A DNA stretch of 64,000 nt from Girardinichthys multiradiatus. Its lineage: Eukaryota > Chordata > Actinopteri > Cyprinodontiformes > Goodeidae. Position 1 is the first letter of the stretch; the number at the start of each line of letters is the position of its first letter. Below are positions 12,716-25,554 of this stretch, piece by piece. Both the position numbers and the translations under genes were made by a program. The DNA is taken from assembly GCF_021462225.1 (NCBI RefSeq), contig NC_061818.1, positions 22,809,806-22,873,805 on the forward strand, given 5' to 3'. Below the pieces are notes generated by a model. That model made no database searches. It was not told where the DNA came from and worked only from the letters and a program-made list of their open reading frames with translations.

Positions 12716-15700
12716 CCTCAATCATATCCTTTGAAACTAGTACCTCGCTGGATTTGTGCGAAATAAAATGGCATATTTCTTATTACAGGTGAAAAAAATG
12801 ACAATGGCAAAAATACCTACAGGCAAAATAAAAACAACAGTTTCAGCTTAGAGTATTATCTGCTATTAAAAAAATACGTATTTGATCCAACTTCTTGTGC
12901 ATGGTGCTTCATCTGCAATATGGTAAACACAGAGGGCCCTGAAAAGTATAGTGAGGGGAACTAAACGGTCACTGGAGTGTCCCTACACTCTATGTAAGTA
13001 ATTATTTTTCACTTATTTCATGTTTTTTATCTGTTCTGTGTATTTATCACTTTCATAGTTTTTCACACTACTCTATTAAGGAAATCAATGAAAGCAAAGC
13101 AAACAGAAATCATTGCTATCATTAAATGAAGAGTCCTGCACATGGACCAGATAAGGAAAGACTGGAAAAGGTTTTGTCAGTGAGTTTATTTTACAGATAA
13201 ATTTCTGGTCTTGAACTGAGTGACCCAATTACAGTAGCAACAAAAAACAAAAATGGAGGAGAGGAAGGAAAATTGTGCTGTGTGAGTTTGTGTACCAACA
13301 GATGGCTCGCAACCTCCGGCTATATCTGAGTTTAGTTCAGCTGGACTTGGACCAAAATCACATTACTACTGTCAAAGAGCATGAGCCAATAAAATTAAGA
13401 TGCTGATGAAGCAGTTGAGGTACTATACAGAGAAAATTGAGAACAATTTGCTGATTATTGCAGGGCTAATATTGTTAAAGAACAACAGAACTCCATTTTA
13501 AAAAGCAAAGCAGAAGGTGTTGTTGAACTCCAATCCGGAAGGTGGTGATACGATAGACTGAGAGAAAATAGCAGGTATTAAAACAAACTGAAGCTCTAGT
13601 ACAATAAAGTAACATATGCCACTTCTAAGCAGCCATTAATAGGTTTAAAGCTGACGACTTAATAGGATAAAAGCTTATGAAGCCCCATTGAGTATTTTGA
13701 AAAAGTATTTAACTCTCCATGGATTTCATTTGCTTCTGCTTTGTCATTTACACTTAAATGTTTCAGATACATTTTAATACCAGACACAGGCAACCTAATT
13801 GAATACAAACTGCAGTTTTTAAATTATGTCTTATTTATTAAAGAAAAACAATCCAAATAAGCATGGCTTTTTTTTTATTAACCACATTTTTTGGTTAAAT
13901 TTCATTAGTCACACACAGACCTGATCACTGCCAGATCTGTCAAACCAAGAAATAGAACCGGTCTGGCAACATGAAGTAGATTAAAACATCTAAAAAATCA
14001 CACTACACCCTGATTTAAAGAAAATTCAAGAACATGAGAAACAAAGCTTTTGACATCTATCAGTCTGGAGGGTTACAATGCCATTTGAAAGGTTATGGGA
14101 CTCCAGCAAACCACATTGTGAACCATTTTTGACAACATTACAAGAGCACATTGATGAATCATACAGGAGGAGGGACATTTCAGAGTGAAAAAAGTGACTT
14201 CCTGGTCTCTGGGGGCGAGGCTTTGATTCCCATAAAACCACATAGTCGGATTTAAAATGGATCCACCATACTGACTTCAGTATAATTCTGCCTCTGTATA
14301 TGAAATGTACAGCACTTTGAATTTTTCTGCCGAGAAGGAAAAGGTTGAGGCCTGGCTGTGCCCCCAAGACATGCTAAAAATCTCACCATTTTGTTTTTAA
14401 ATACCACTCTTCAAAGGGATACTGACCAAATTTGAAGCCAATAGCTCAAAATCCCAATGTTTGTCAAAGTTCGATATGAGTAAAATGTGAAAAAATGACC
14501 CTTTGGCCTAAAATGGCCGACCTTTGTTGGTTTTAGGACATACTTCTAAGAAACGTTTTCACTTGTTTTTCAAAGGTTCTACCTGAGTACCAAATTTAAC
14601 AAGTGTTCGTTATACCGGTTGGCCTGTCTCAGTTTAGGGGGCGCTGTAGAGCTGTTTGGCCGTGGCCATTTTTAATTCCATTGAAATGAAAACATTTTAC
14701 TAGGGGTGCAATTTTGTGCAAAGTTTGGTGAAATTCCAACACAGTGATATAAAGGATTCATTGCTAGGTATCAAAATGTTTGTTGGCAGTAACAGGTTTT
14801 GCCCCACCAACTGTGGCACATTATTAGGGTTTACATTTTCACATATGGCCCAGTAGATGTGGTTAGCTTTTTTCGGTAAATTAAATTGTCATCAAAAAAC
14901 TACTTTTAGTATTTACTCAGACTGTCTCTGTGATATTAAAATTAGTTGGATAATCTGAAATTTGTGACACAAATGCTAAAGATATCTGTAAGGGGTTGTA
15001 CTTTTTTATTGACACTAGAAAAAAACTGAGAAGAAAAACTAGACTGAAAATAAAGAAAAACAATGTGTGAGCAACAGAAGCAGAAAGTGGAGATTGCAAC
15101 ATTAAGGTATGCCAAAACTCACAGACAACACAAATATATAAAGTTCTGTCTGATGGGAAAAACTAAAGCTAAGAAACCAGCAGGACTGTGAACCTGCAGA
15201 CATTTCACAGCTAAGCTTCAATAAGTTCCCATAAAAACCCTTCAAAGCAAGAAGAGCAAATTTAAACTTCACAAGTCTGAATTTCTGATCAAATTAGAAG
15301 AACTGTAAAAATATATTTCAGATCTCAAGGCTTCATATTAGGCTGGTAGACATAATAAGTCTGATAACAATGCCTTTAACCTATGTCATAGAGCAGAAAT
15401 TGTGGGCAGTGTGCTTGTCAAATCATTTTCAAGAAGCAGAAACTGCTTATTATGAAGCAACCAGTTGTCTATAAGTCAGCTTAACAAATTCCTTTTATCT
15501 TTCTTGTATATGTTTGTCTTTTTTCCAGGAATGGGTCAGGAAAATTATCAAATTGAAAACAATTTGGATTTTCATTTCAACAACCATTGCTGAGTTCTTT
15601 ATAAAGACCATTTAAGTGAGAAAGGGTGATACAAAGAATAGAGAACTAATAATAAAAAAAGTATAAGTTGAAAATAAAGGAGAAAATAAAAAACATGAAA

Positions 15701-15840
15701 TTAAGGAAACTGTTTGAATTTTGTCATCATTACTGAAAGGAAACCATTTTACAATGGCAGAATCAAACTTAACAAGAAAAAACAACACTTTGCAGGAATC
15801 AGAAATATAGCTTCAAAATGAAAACAGCAGGCTAAGCAGA
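12716..15840. other. Gene-free interval with a repeat-like patch
   Basis: No exon is supported. The stretch around 14400-14830 ('ggccgacctttgttgg', 'aggggggcgctgtagag' type sentences) resembles a high-copy non-coding repeat often met in fish genomes, but its class was not identified. The minus-strand ORF at 14026-14367 shows no domain. Confidence 0.4.
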
Positions 15841-15844
15841 CTAT

Positions 15845-16470
15845 GTCTCTATCTTTCCAGTTGTCTCTTCACTTGACTTTTTGAGACACACAGGTGGAAG
15901 GGGGAGTCAAAGGGAGGATCAGCATCTTCTGATTGGGTTGAAGGCAAACATGTATAAGCAGAAGGGTCCATGGCTGAGGTGGAAGATAAAACATTTGAGG
16001 TGTGACAGGAAAGATGTGGGTCAAAGGAGGGTCGGATGTCTGTTTGGCTGTGAGCAGGAGAGGAGGATGCTGAGCTTGTTTCTGAACTGAACCTACTGAA
16101 GAATGTGTTCAGTTCATTGGTTCTGTCCAGGCCTCCATCGGTCCATCCTTCTGCTTGAAGCCTGTGATCTTCTTCATCCCTGACCACACATCTCTGATAT
16201 TGTTTTGCTTGAGCTTGCTCTCCAGCTTATTCTTGTACACCTCCTTGTCATCTTTTATCTTGACTTTAAATTGCTTCTGTACACTCTTGAATAATTCTCT
16301 GTCTCTTTGTTTGCACTTGTTTCTTGTTAAGTAGATAATTCATGTCACTGTTGATCCAGGGTTTGTCATTGGGGAAGCATCTCACTGTTCTTGTGGGGAT
16401 GATGTTATCCACACAGAAGTTTATATAGTCGGTTATATACGTAGTCATGGCATCGATGTCCTCTTCAGCT
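15845..16470 (-). mobile_element. CR1/L2-type LINE relic
   Basis: The minus-strand fragments (15849-16187 and 16266-16448) match the N-terminal part of the LINE ORF found at 25642-27591: 'DYINFCVDNIIPTRTVRCFPN', the Lys-rich stretch, and the Ser-rich linker ending 'SQVKRQLER'. Frameshifts and an internal deletion divide it, and it stops just before the reverse transcriptase domain. A dead, older copy of that family. Confidence 0.85.
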
Positions 16471-16486
16471 GTTATTAACAGAGTTA

Positions 16487-16506
16487 GTAATTTTGATCAA
16501 AATTAC
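16487..16506. repeat. 20-bp perfect palindrome
   Basis: GTAATTTTGATCAAAATTAC reads the same on both strands. Its flank 'ccaagtcaaggcacc' resembles the reverse complement of the first 50 bases of the window ('ggtgccccaacttgg'), so both may be pieces of one small palindromic MITE-like repeat. Confidence 0.7.
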
Positions 16507-17380
16507 CAAGTCAAGGCACCAGCTCATTAACAGTAATTAGCCAAGCAGCTCTGAGTCTCTATCAGTTATTGTTTTAATGAATACCTGCCTGGTGAAATGC
16601 GGTGTTATAGATCAATAGATGAAGGAGTGAATTCATGCACTGGCATTCTCAAACAGCAAGCAGTTCCCACATGTACAGAATAAACACCAACAACTTCTCT
16701 CCAAACCCAAGAATTTATTAACAAATAATTCAACTTCAAGTTAAAATACTTTAATTAACAAACTCTTTAACTAGACTAGTAGCATTCAACTAAACTACAA
16801 AGAAAAATTAAAGGATGAGGAAAACTAACAAAGGAAACAAAAATAAAACTGAAACCAATAACCAGAAAAAGGATGCAGCGATATTGCAGTTTAATGTGAA
16901 CATGTTTGTTTATGAGCCAAAGTTTGTTTTGAGAAATTTAGAATGATGCTAAATTAAAAACTAATTACGAACAGAAATTTGGATATGTTCAAACAACCAG
17001 TTCATGATGCAAGTCAGAAGGGTAACTAAAATATATTATATAAAAATTATATAACCTGCATAAAATATGAGGACATATTTTATGCAGGTTAGTGAGAAGG
17101 AGATTGACAATACAGATAAAAAGGAGCAAGCTCATGTTACTGGACCATCAGTGTTTAAACCACTCACTGAAATAACATTTGTCTTCACTTTAAAAACACA
17201 ACCCAAAAACTAATTTTGAAGCTACAAGACTTAGAGGCATGTTAGCACTCAAACAGTTAAACACCACAAACAAATAAAAACACAATGAAATACATGATAT
17301 TTAAATGCTTTTATCCTAAATTAATTTTCTTTGCTCAGACACAACCTCTTACATTAACCTTGCTGGTGAACAAGTATATA
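16507..17380. other. No gene seen
   Basis: AT-rich sequence with one hairpin (17053-17090); no supported coding region. Confidence 0.45.
17053..17090. repeat. Perfect 17-bp inverted repeat, 4-nt loop
   Basis: AACCTGCATAAAATATG (17053-17069) is followed by AGGA and then by its exact reverse complement (17074-17090). It could form a stable hairpin. Origin unknown. Confidence 0.85.
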
Positions 17381-18745
17381 CAGGTCCTTCTCAAAATATT
17401 AGCATATTGTGATAAAGTTCATTATTTTCCATAATGTCATGATGAAAATTTAACATTCATATATTTTAGATTCATTGCACACTAACTGAAATATTTCAGG
17501 TCTTTTATTGTCTTAATACGGATGATTTTGGCATACAGCTCATGAAAACCCAAAATTCCTATCTCACAAAATTAGCATATCATTAAAAGGGTCTCTAAAC
17601 GAGCTATGAACCTAATCATCTGAATCAACGAGTTAACTCTAAACACCTGCAAAAGATTCCTGAGGCCTTTAAAACTCCCAGCCTGGTTCATCACTCAAAA
17701 CCCCAATCATGGGTAAGACTGCCGACCTGACTGCTGTCCAGAAGGCCACTATTGACACCCTCAAGCAAGAGGGTAAGACACAGAAAGACATTTCTGAACA
17801 AATAGGCTGTTCCCAGGTGCCTTGATACAGCACTCTGGGAACAGCCTATTCGCCCAGACCATCACTGACTGTGGGTACTTGACACTGGACTTCTGGCATT
17901 TTGGCATTTCCTTCTCCCCAGTCTTCCTCCAGACTCTGGCACCTTGATTTCCAAATGACATGCAGAATTTGCTTTCATCCGAAAAAAGTACTTTGGACCA
18001 CTGAGCAACAGTCCAGTGCTGCTTCTCTGTAGCCCAGGTCAGGCGCTTCTGCCGCTGTTTCTGGTTCAAAAGTGGCTTGACCTGGGGAATGCGGCACCTG
18101 TAGCCCATTTCCTGTACACGCCTGTGCACGGTGGCTCTGGATGTTTCTACTCCAGACTCAGTCCACTGCTTCCGCAGGTCCCCCAAGGTCTGGAATCGGC
18201 CCTTCTCCACAATCTTCCTCAGGGTCCGGTCACCTCTTCTCGTTGTGCGGCGTTTTCTGCCACACTTTTTCCTTCCCACAGACTTCCCACTGAGGTGCCT
18301 TGATACAGCACTCTGGGAACAGCCTATTCGTTCAGAAATTTCTTTCTGTGTCTTACCCTCTTGCTTGAGGGTGTCAATAGTGGCCTTCTGGACAGCAGTC
18401 AGGTCGGCAGTCTTACCCATGATTGGGGTTTTGAGTGATGAACCAGGCTGGGAGTTTTAAAGGCCTCAGGAATCTTTTGCAGGTGTTTAGAGTTAACTCG
18501 TTGATTCAGATGATTAGGTTCATAGCTCGTTTAGAGACCCTTTTAATGATATGCTAATTTTGTGAGATAGGAATTTTGGGTTTTCATGAGCTGTATGCCA
18601 AAATCATCCGTATTAAGACAATAAAAGACCTGAAATATGTCAGTTAGTGTGCAATGAATCTAAAATATATGAATGTTAAATTTTCATCATGACATGGAAA
18701 ATAATGAACTTTATCACAATATGCTAATATTTTGAGAAGGACCAG
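17381..18745. mobile_element. Fold-back Tc1 element (two left ends, inverted)
   Basis: Both outer ends are the left end of the Tc1 family at 11117. 17381-17818 runs forward (left inverted repeat, start codon at 17708 and roughly the first 35 codons). From about 17819 to 18745 the same family runs backward, starting with its own left end at 18745 and extending to about codon 190. TA dinucleotides flank both tips (17379-17380 and 18746-18747). The arms (about 440 bp each) are near-identical inverted repeats around a roughly 480-bp unique centre. This fits aberrant fold-back gap repair after excision, or a mobilised snap-back derivative. Confidence 0.9.
17761..18420 (-). pseudogene. Truncated Tc1 transposase in fold-back element
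   Basis: A 219-codon minus-strand ORF. Residues 1-189 are the N-terminal DNA-binding region and the start of the catalytic domain (including LFSDESKF), nearly identical to the transposase at 11445. At the inversion junction it runs into about 30 unrelated residues (from ANRLFPECC) read from the opposite arm. It lacks the second Asp and the Glu, so it cannot cut DNA. It keeps both helix-turn-helix segments and could in principle occupy element ends. Confidence 0.85.
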
Positions 18746-20840
18746 TATATACACACACACCTTGATATCCCTTAAAGTAGCTGATGGAGACCAAACATGT
18801 ATAGAGCTTTGGGGACTTTGTTTTCACCCTGTTTACTTTATCTGAAAGTTTTCGAGCATGAGGTGATATTAACTATTGATATCTTGTGTGATGACACCCT
18901 GGTGTTTTTTTTTTTTTTGTGTGTTGTTTTTTTTTTTGTGTGTGCTTATAAAACTGGACTGAAGAAGAGCAGGCAAGACATGTGCAATGATGTAGTATTT
19001 CTTTGGTGCTGCCCTGCAATTTGGAGCTGGTACTCAAAAAATAATGAGGGCAGAGGGAATAAATGGGAGCTGCATTGACAGAGAGAGAGAGTGAATGACA
19101 GTGTGAGAGGGGGATGTTGAATAAAACATAATCAACTGAAAGCGATGGATCAAATGTTTGGTGGTGCTTTCCACCACTGCACACCACAAACCAGCTTATG
19201 CAGTGCTGAACATACCTGCCAGCTTGAATGTGCATAGCAACAGTCTGCATATACTTTGTAATGTGTTCATAGAAAAATGTGTGTGCACAAACCTTTACTG
19301 GGCCATGGTTCTGGATTTAACCTCAGATTAAATTCACCAGGGAAATGACAACAACGTTAATTACTTACACATCCAGCTGCAATTATTCATGCTTAAACAT
19401 GCTCTTTGTCTACACACACCAGCTACTGGTTGTTCTCCCTTCGCTGGCCACTTGAGCTCCCATTCCTGTCCCGTACCAGGGATCAGCTGGTCTGAGCAGG
19501 CTCATATTATCCCTATGTTATTAGACTGGGGAGATGGAGACATTTAACATGGTTGCTTCTGAGATCAAAGCCCCCATGGCTCTGCGTGTAAATTGCATTG
19601 CTCTTGCAAACAGTCTTATTAAAACATGACCACTAAGAAAGGGACTCCTGCTCTACTTTTCGAGTCCAGTTTCAGAAGCATGCACTGTTGGAGGGGTTTA
19701 ATGTGATCTGTGAAGAGCTCTAATTGGCTGCTTATTGTTTCCAGGGTGCTGTGCATTTCTTTGTAGCTATAAGGTTCTCCTATTGATCACAGCAGATTAC
19801 ACCCAGTTTTAGCTGATCAGATGTACACACAGAATCACTTGTCCATCTTATCACACTGTTGAGGGTCATGGAGCAATGAACAACCCTTATTTTGTCTTTA
19901 TTGTGTATGACTTTTCTGTATGAAGATACTTCTGTTTTACATTTTTATTAGCCTGCAGATAGTGTCAATAAGCTCTAAATTCAAAGAGGCTGAAACATGA
20001 GCACCTCCAGTGTTTCTGAATTAAGTGGCACATTTAGCTAAAATTTTATTTATCTTAAAATGATTCTTTAAAGTCACAATAAATTTATAGTATGAAAGCA
20101 TAGTAAACTTTTAACTGGCTCCATAATACAGCATCATAAACTACTTTAGGTAAGTAAAATCATTAATTATTTCTTTCTTACATATTGTGTTTCCTGTTTC
20201 TGATGTAACTTTTGTTTGTCTCAGAAATTTTGTCACTTTAATTTTAATTAGTCCGTTAGGTCACAAATTTAAATCTGTTTAAACAGTTTCATCCAGCTTT
20301 CAGAGCTCACCATTGCACAAAAACACAACTCGTCAAAGTTGATAATATCATTTTTATTGTTCCAGATAATTGACTTGTGGCTATACTGCAATTATTTTTT
20401 GTTAAATCTCAGTGCTGCATGTGCTTGGGATAATTCTCATTAGTATATGCTTCTCCGACATTGGATAAAATATTGTTATGCCACAGTTATGCTGCTATAT
20501 ACTTGCACTGCGCAGGATGAGAGATTGTCGCAAATTCAGTGACTTTCCTGGACCAGTCTTGTTTATACTTTATATTAATGATTGTTAGATGTTGGCACAA
20601 ATATCCAAACATACTCAATAAATACACTGATTTCTGCACATGCAAAAAAAGTCAAAGAAGCATCTTTGATTCTCATATCAGCTCTGACTCAAATACAAAA
20701 TTGGCTTTTTAAATATTGTCTGTTATTGAATAACAAACTGTCTGTTTGATGCTCTGTAAATAACATAAAGTTATGTTATGTTCAAATGTTTTTTTGAGGG
20801 TTGAGGAGCTCAACATTATAACAGACTTTGTCACACCTTG
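18746..20840. other. No gene seen; short simple repeats
   Basis: Contains a short CA run at about 18750, T-rich/GT tracts near 18904-18945 and a GA run at about 19080. No exon or transposon is recognised. Confidence 0.45.
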
Positions 20841-21560
20841 GTCCCATTCTGGACTTTATGTTTTAAAAATTATGTAGAAAAAAGTTACCAAAACTGTTAT
20901 CATCTTCAAAATTTTAAATGGAGAAGACCTTATTAAACAGTTGGCGCTGCTAGGATGTATCTTCCCTCAATTATGTTTTTTTTCATATTGATTACTGCAT
21001 CACCAATTGACTATTGATGACCAGACCATATCTTAAGAAATGAGAACTGTTCAAGAAAACTTTTATCTATTCCTTACGTTACAACCACAAACATTACTGT
21101 AGTTTTTTTTTTTATGATTTTAGGTAAAACAACATAAAGCAGGACATTACTGAGGAATTAACTTAAAGTTGAATGAAAATCTGTTTACAGTTAAAAACCA
21201 GAAATGTTTGTCACACACATGTAGTCAGCCTACTTGAGTAAATATTATGTTGAACCAAATTCTGCTAAAATCACAGCAACGCAGTCAATAGAGGGGATTT
21301 GTGCACATCTCCCATGTCTTTCTACAGATTTTCAAATGAATTTAGATCTGGAATTTGACTGTGCCATTTAAACCAATATGGTTTAAACTCAACCATTCTA
21401 CTGTAGCTCCAACTACATGTTTTCAAAAAGTTTTCTTTGACCACTGCTGTGCTTTTAGCCCCATCCATCTCCCCATCAACTCTGACCAGCTTGTCCCTGC
21501 TGAAGAAACCATCCCCCACCTCATGATGCTGCCACTACCATGTGTCACTGTAAGGATGGT
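20840..21560 (-). mobile_element. Decayed Tc1-like transposon
   Basis: On the minus strand, broken frames resemble Tc1 transposase and the antisense text typical of these elements ('tgaagaaaccatcccccacctcatgatgctgcc' region near 21500, the 'SLMLFQQ-like' part reversed). It shares its organisation with the relic at 30850-31720. Ends are not visible. Confidence 0.5.
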
Positions 21561-23079
21561 GTGTTCAGGGTGATGTGCAGTTTCAGTTGTCTTCAAGTAC
21601 AGTGTTTTGTATGTTATTTGATTTGTAATGTTATCCCATCAACTTGCCTGGAAGGAACTAATAAAGAAAATTACCCCATGAGCTAAATCTGTCACCAATA
21701 ATCAGTATCCTTATTTGCATTAGTATCCAATTTTACTTTTTAGTTAACTACGTATGTAAGTAACTTACTAACTAACTAACTAACTACAATTTGAACAGTA
21801 ACAGATTCTGTCATGGTTGCTCCTGTCTGAACACTATGTAACAGTGCCCTCTATTGGCTCATCTTTGTCATTACACACATCACAAACTAACCAGAGAAAG
21901 GCGGATGTCTTGGACGTGATCAGAGCCCGTAATTTTGGACGGACAGGCCCGAATCCGTCCAGTGTGTTCCTGCTTTCTGTCAGAACCAGTGGGGAGAAGG
22001 AACAGGTCGGGCCGGTACATTGACCCTGACCCTGCCAGTAAGTACCGAACATCTTTTTTATCGTTATCTTTGTCGGTAATCTTGTTCAAACTGGTTTCGG
22101 CCTGCTGGACTAACGCGGCTGTCAAAAACAAACGGTGTATATTTATCTTTTTCGCCGTAGTTTTCACCAGATATTGCTCATATTAGTAAAAACAACGAAA
22201 GTTCAAGGACTGTGTGTTGCAACTGCAGAAAGCTGCTTGATAAAAAGGATATTTTTAACAAAAATATAATAATTCTCAACCTCCTATTAGTGAAAAAACA
22301 TATTGTATTGGGGCAATAAATAAGACACGACGCAGTCTCTGTTCCTTGTTTCACAATATGTAATAAAATAAAGCCTCACAAACATGGCAGCGCTTCATTG
22401 TGATGCTGAATCACGTCAGATGTCCCACATCAACATCTGTACACAAAAGAATGTGGTCAAATTTCTAACATTAAGATTACCTTAAAATATGGACATAAAT
22501 AACAAATTATTATATATTTAATCATACTGCTGTGTCTTCTTTATGCAAAAAGTACTTAAATCAAGTAAAACGTTTAAATAAAAACAGATATTTCTGACTC
22601 GTAATAGAAAATCATCGCCCAATCAAGCATGCGCAGTAGCTTGAGACTGAAAAGGTCCAATCATATTTCGCCATTGCTGTAGCTTAGAAGGACCATAACG
22701 GATCAGTTCACTCGCTCATACAAATGTGCAACTTGTTTACTGCACGCATCTGTAAAATTATTCACCTGTTGTTGATGAAAGCTGTCTCTTAAAAATAAAA
22801 TAATGGATACAGTATTCTTACATAAAAATTCCTTTTCTGACACATTTACTAAGTCTGTTTTAGCCCGTTGTTAAAGTCTACGTACAAAAAACATAATGAA
22901 TTTGTGACTAATAATGTTTATAGTGGTTGGGCTTTAAAGATGGATGGATGAATGAATTGTTCTGTCTTTTTTTTTTTTTTTTTCCTTTACCCTCTTCATC
23001 ATGGGTGCAATCTGCTTGTATTCCCAGGATTGCACATTGATCTCTACAGTAAAGACACATCAGACGCCCGAGTGTCACC
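21561..23079. other. Upstream region of the protein Z-like gene
   Basis: No coding region is supported. An NRF1-like core GCATGCGCAG (about 22628) and a CCAAT motif (about 22657) lie some 0.4 kb upstream of the first coding exon. They could be promoter elements, but no liver-type site was confidently recognised. A T-run is at about 22968-22983. Confidence 0.35.
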
Positions 23080-23158
23080 ATGCATTCTTCCACAACATAT
23101 GCAGCCCTGCTCTGTCTGCTTGCTGGGGCAGCGACAGCCATTCAGACCCCTCAGACAG
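23080..23158 (+). CDS. proz: proz exon 1: signal peptide
   Basis: ATG at 23080 opens a 26-residue segment with a hydrophobic core (ALLCLLAGAATA), a typical secretory signal. It ends in phase 1 at a GTGAG donor. The short upstream context 'gtgtcaccATG' is a reasonable start site. Confidence 0.85.
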
Positions 23159-24640
23159 GTGAGAAAGGCCACCACCGGAACCAGATGGTGCTGTAAGGGT
23201 CAGCGGCAGGTGAATACAAGTGGGCGGAAAAAGACAGGAAGGTCGGGATGGCAGCAACTGTAACATACCCCTGTATTGTAAAAGAGTTACCACAGTATTA
23301 GAAATAAGCAGAAGAGACATTAAAATTTTTAAATCAATAAAGAACTTGGGGTTTTCACCATGCTTCTTGTTTAATTCATAAATTAATTTCAAATGATTGT
23401 TAATCCTTTTAAACATACTCCAATTTCATTAATGTTATTTGTAGTTTTAATTTGTCTTTCTAACACAAATTTCTGACATGCCAGCCCTGCAAATTAAATT
23501 TCAACGTAAAATAGCTTTGCTTTATGCAATGCTTTGCTATAAAGCAGCATCCAATGTCTATAAATTTAATTGATAGTGGAATTTATTAGTGGATGGTGCT
23601 ATATATGGTGCATATGGATCCATTAATTTACACGTCTATACAGAAATAAATGATTGGAAAATAACAGTTTTAATGATCATGCACATTATCACGATACATG
23701 ATGGTATAGATGCACAGAAAGTAATTTTGTAGCATAGTTGCAATCTCCTGTTTCTGTTAAATTTTTATGATTTTCTCTTTGAGATCTATAACAAGAAAAA
23801 GAACATTTAAAATATTTTTCAAGCCTTTTTTTATTATTATTCATATTAGATTCAGAGATTACATCATCCCTGAAAAACTCATTTGAAACGAATGTAAAAT
23901 GATTACAGAGCTGATATTTAAAACTAGTTTTAGCATCAATATTTTGGCATATTAGGAAGTAGAGTGATGAGTGAGGTAACTTACAGAAATATTAGTGTCT
24001 GTGTGAATATTCTTGACAATGTAGATTGTTACTTAGTACTAGTACTGTTGCAGGTGCTGTAAGAAGATTTTTTGTTTAATTACTACTCAGACATTTGTGT
24101 GCATGCTCTACTACCTTTTTTAAATCAAAGAGCTCACCATTTTGTTAGAAAAATATAAAAGAATCAAGATAACTTGACCGAAACCAACTAAAATTGCACT
24201 ACATTTAAGTTCACATAATTAAAAAATTTGCACCCAGATAATATGGCTGAAAGTTCAGTTATTCCTTTATGGATACCTTTGTGATTTGTGCCAGCTCTAC
24301 AGATCCCTGCTACTGACTTTTTAATGTATTTATAAACCTGTTGTTTATAATCAAAAGTGTAAAAAACCTGTTCAAATTAACTGTTCAATAAAGTATTAAT
24401 TTCATTTTTTGCTTGTCAATAAAAAATACTACTATGCTTCTATCTAGCCATATTTTCTAGCCCATTTGCCCTCTATTTGTAATGTGCAAGGACAGGTTTA
24501 TTATAGGACACTTAAAGAACGTGAACCTATCATTTCCTTTTAGATAAAATTGTTAACTTCCAAAGAAGCATAATATGAGCTGTATAAAGGAATGTATGAA
24601 GTATTCCTACTGAGTTAATGTAAAGTTACTGTTCTCTCAG

Positions 24641-24783
24641 TGTTTCTGGAGAAGCAGCAGGCCACCTCGCTGATCTCCCGTCAGAAGAGAAATGCCGGAC
24701 CGTCGACCTTGGAGCAGGCTTGCATGGAGAAGGTGTGCACCTATGAAGAAGCCAGGAAGTATTTCCAGGACTCATACCGCACG
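24641..24783 (+). CDS. proz: proz exon 2: propeptide and Gla domain (short)
   Basis: It encodes the gamma-carboxylation propeptide (VFLEKQQATSLISRQKR, furin-type end) and most of the Gla domain with CMEKVCTYEEARKYF. Only ten residues separate the cleavage site from the first Cys, against seventeen in the clotting-factor family. The Glu pair and the hydrophobic membrane-inserting loop are therefore missing. The exon is 143 nt, 21 nt shorter than the usual length as I recall it. Confidence 0.85.
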
Positions 24784-24896
24784 GTTAGCTTGCTTTTCAT
24801 TTTCAAGTTCCTCTAAAACATCCTCATGTCTGATAACCAACAGATAAGACCTCCATGCACATTCTTCTTGCTTATCATGTGCATATTTTCTTCCAG

Positions 24897-24921
24897 GACA
24901 TCTTCTGGTCTGTCTACATCG
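24897..24921 (+). CDS. proz: proz exon 3: aromatic stack linker
   Basis: A 25-nt mini-exon (DIFWSVYI) corresponding to the conserved small exon after the Gla domain in vitamin K-dependent proteins. The length and phases (0 to 1) match that family. Confidence 0.85.
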
Positions 24922-24994
24922 GTATGTTATATATTAAAAGAACCTCCCATTCAAGAATGCATTACCTCTTTTAACAGACTTGTTTTGTATTTAG

Positions 24995-25108
24995 ATGGAG
25001 ACCAGTGTGCTGAAAACCCCTGCATGAATGGAGCCATGTGTTCAGACAGTGTTGGAGGCTACGACTGCGTCTGCAAGTCAGGTTTCACAGGGGTCCACTG
25101 TGAAAAAG
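24995..25108 (+). CDS. proz: proz exon 4: EGF-like domain 1
   Basis: The 114-nt exon encodes a calcium-binding-type EGF module with six Cys (DGDQCAENPCMNG ... CVCKSGFTGVHCEK). Symmetric phase 1-1 borders, as in all members of the family. Confidence 0.92.
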
Positions 25109-25206
25109 GTACAGGGCTGTTGCAGGCACCATGTAAATATTGCTGTCCCTTTAATACTTACACATTAGTGTGCACGCTCTGCTACTTTCTCTGTTTCATG
25201 AGGTAG

Positions 25207-25335
25207 ATGAGACTCTTTGCACACTGGAAAAGCACAAAGGATGCTCACAGTTTTGTAAACCAGGGTACACGTCCTACCAGTGTTCCTGTGCCCGTGGGTG
25301 GAAGCTCAAAGAGAAGACCAAGTGTGAGCCTGCAG
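25207..25335 (+). CDS. proz: proz exon 5: EGF-like domain 2
   Basis: The exon must start at 25207: the AG two bases upstream of the intervening GTAG would bring an immediate stop. It encodes DETLCTLEKHKGCSQFC to KCEPA with six Cys. Intron 5, which follows, is expanded to 3.6 kb by a LINE and a Tc1 relic. Confidence 0.9.
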
Positions 25336-25554
25336 GTATGTTTATGTTGGCTTGAACAAAAGTCCAAATGACATTTTTTCTTATGTGTATTTTTTGCAAA
25401 TTAGATGAAGTGAAGTTTCCTTCTTATTTACCATTGGTTACATTTATTTAAATAATTTAACTTCTCCTAAAATGTATTTTTAATAAATTCGTTGGCTGTA
25501 AAAGACCCTATCATTTCCGTTTGTATGGTAAAGAGAAAAGAAGAAATGGTAAAT

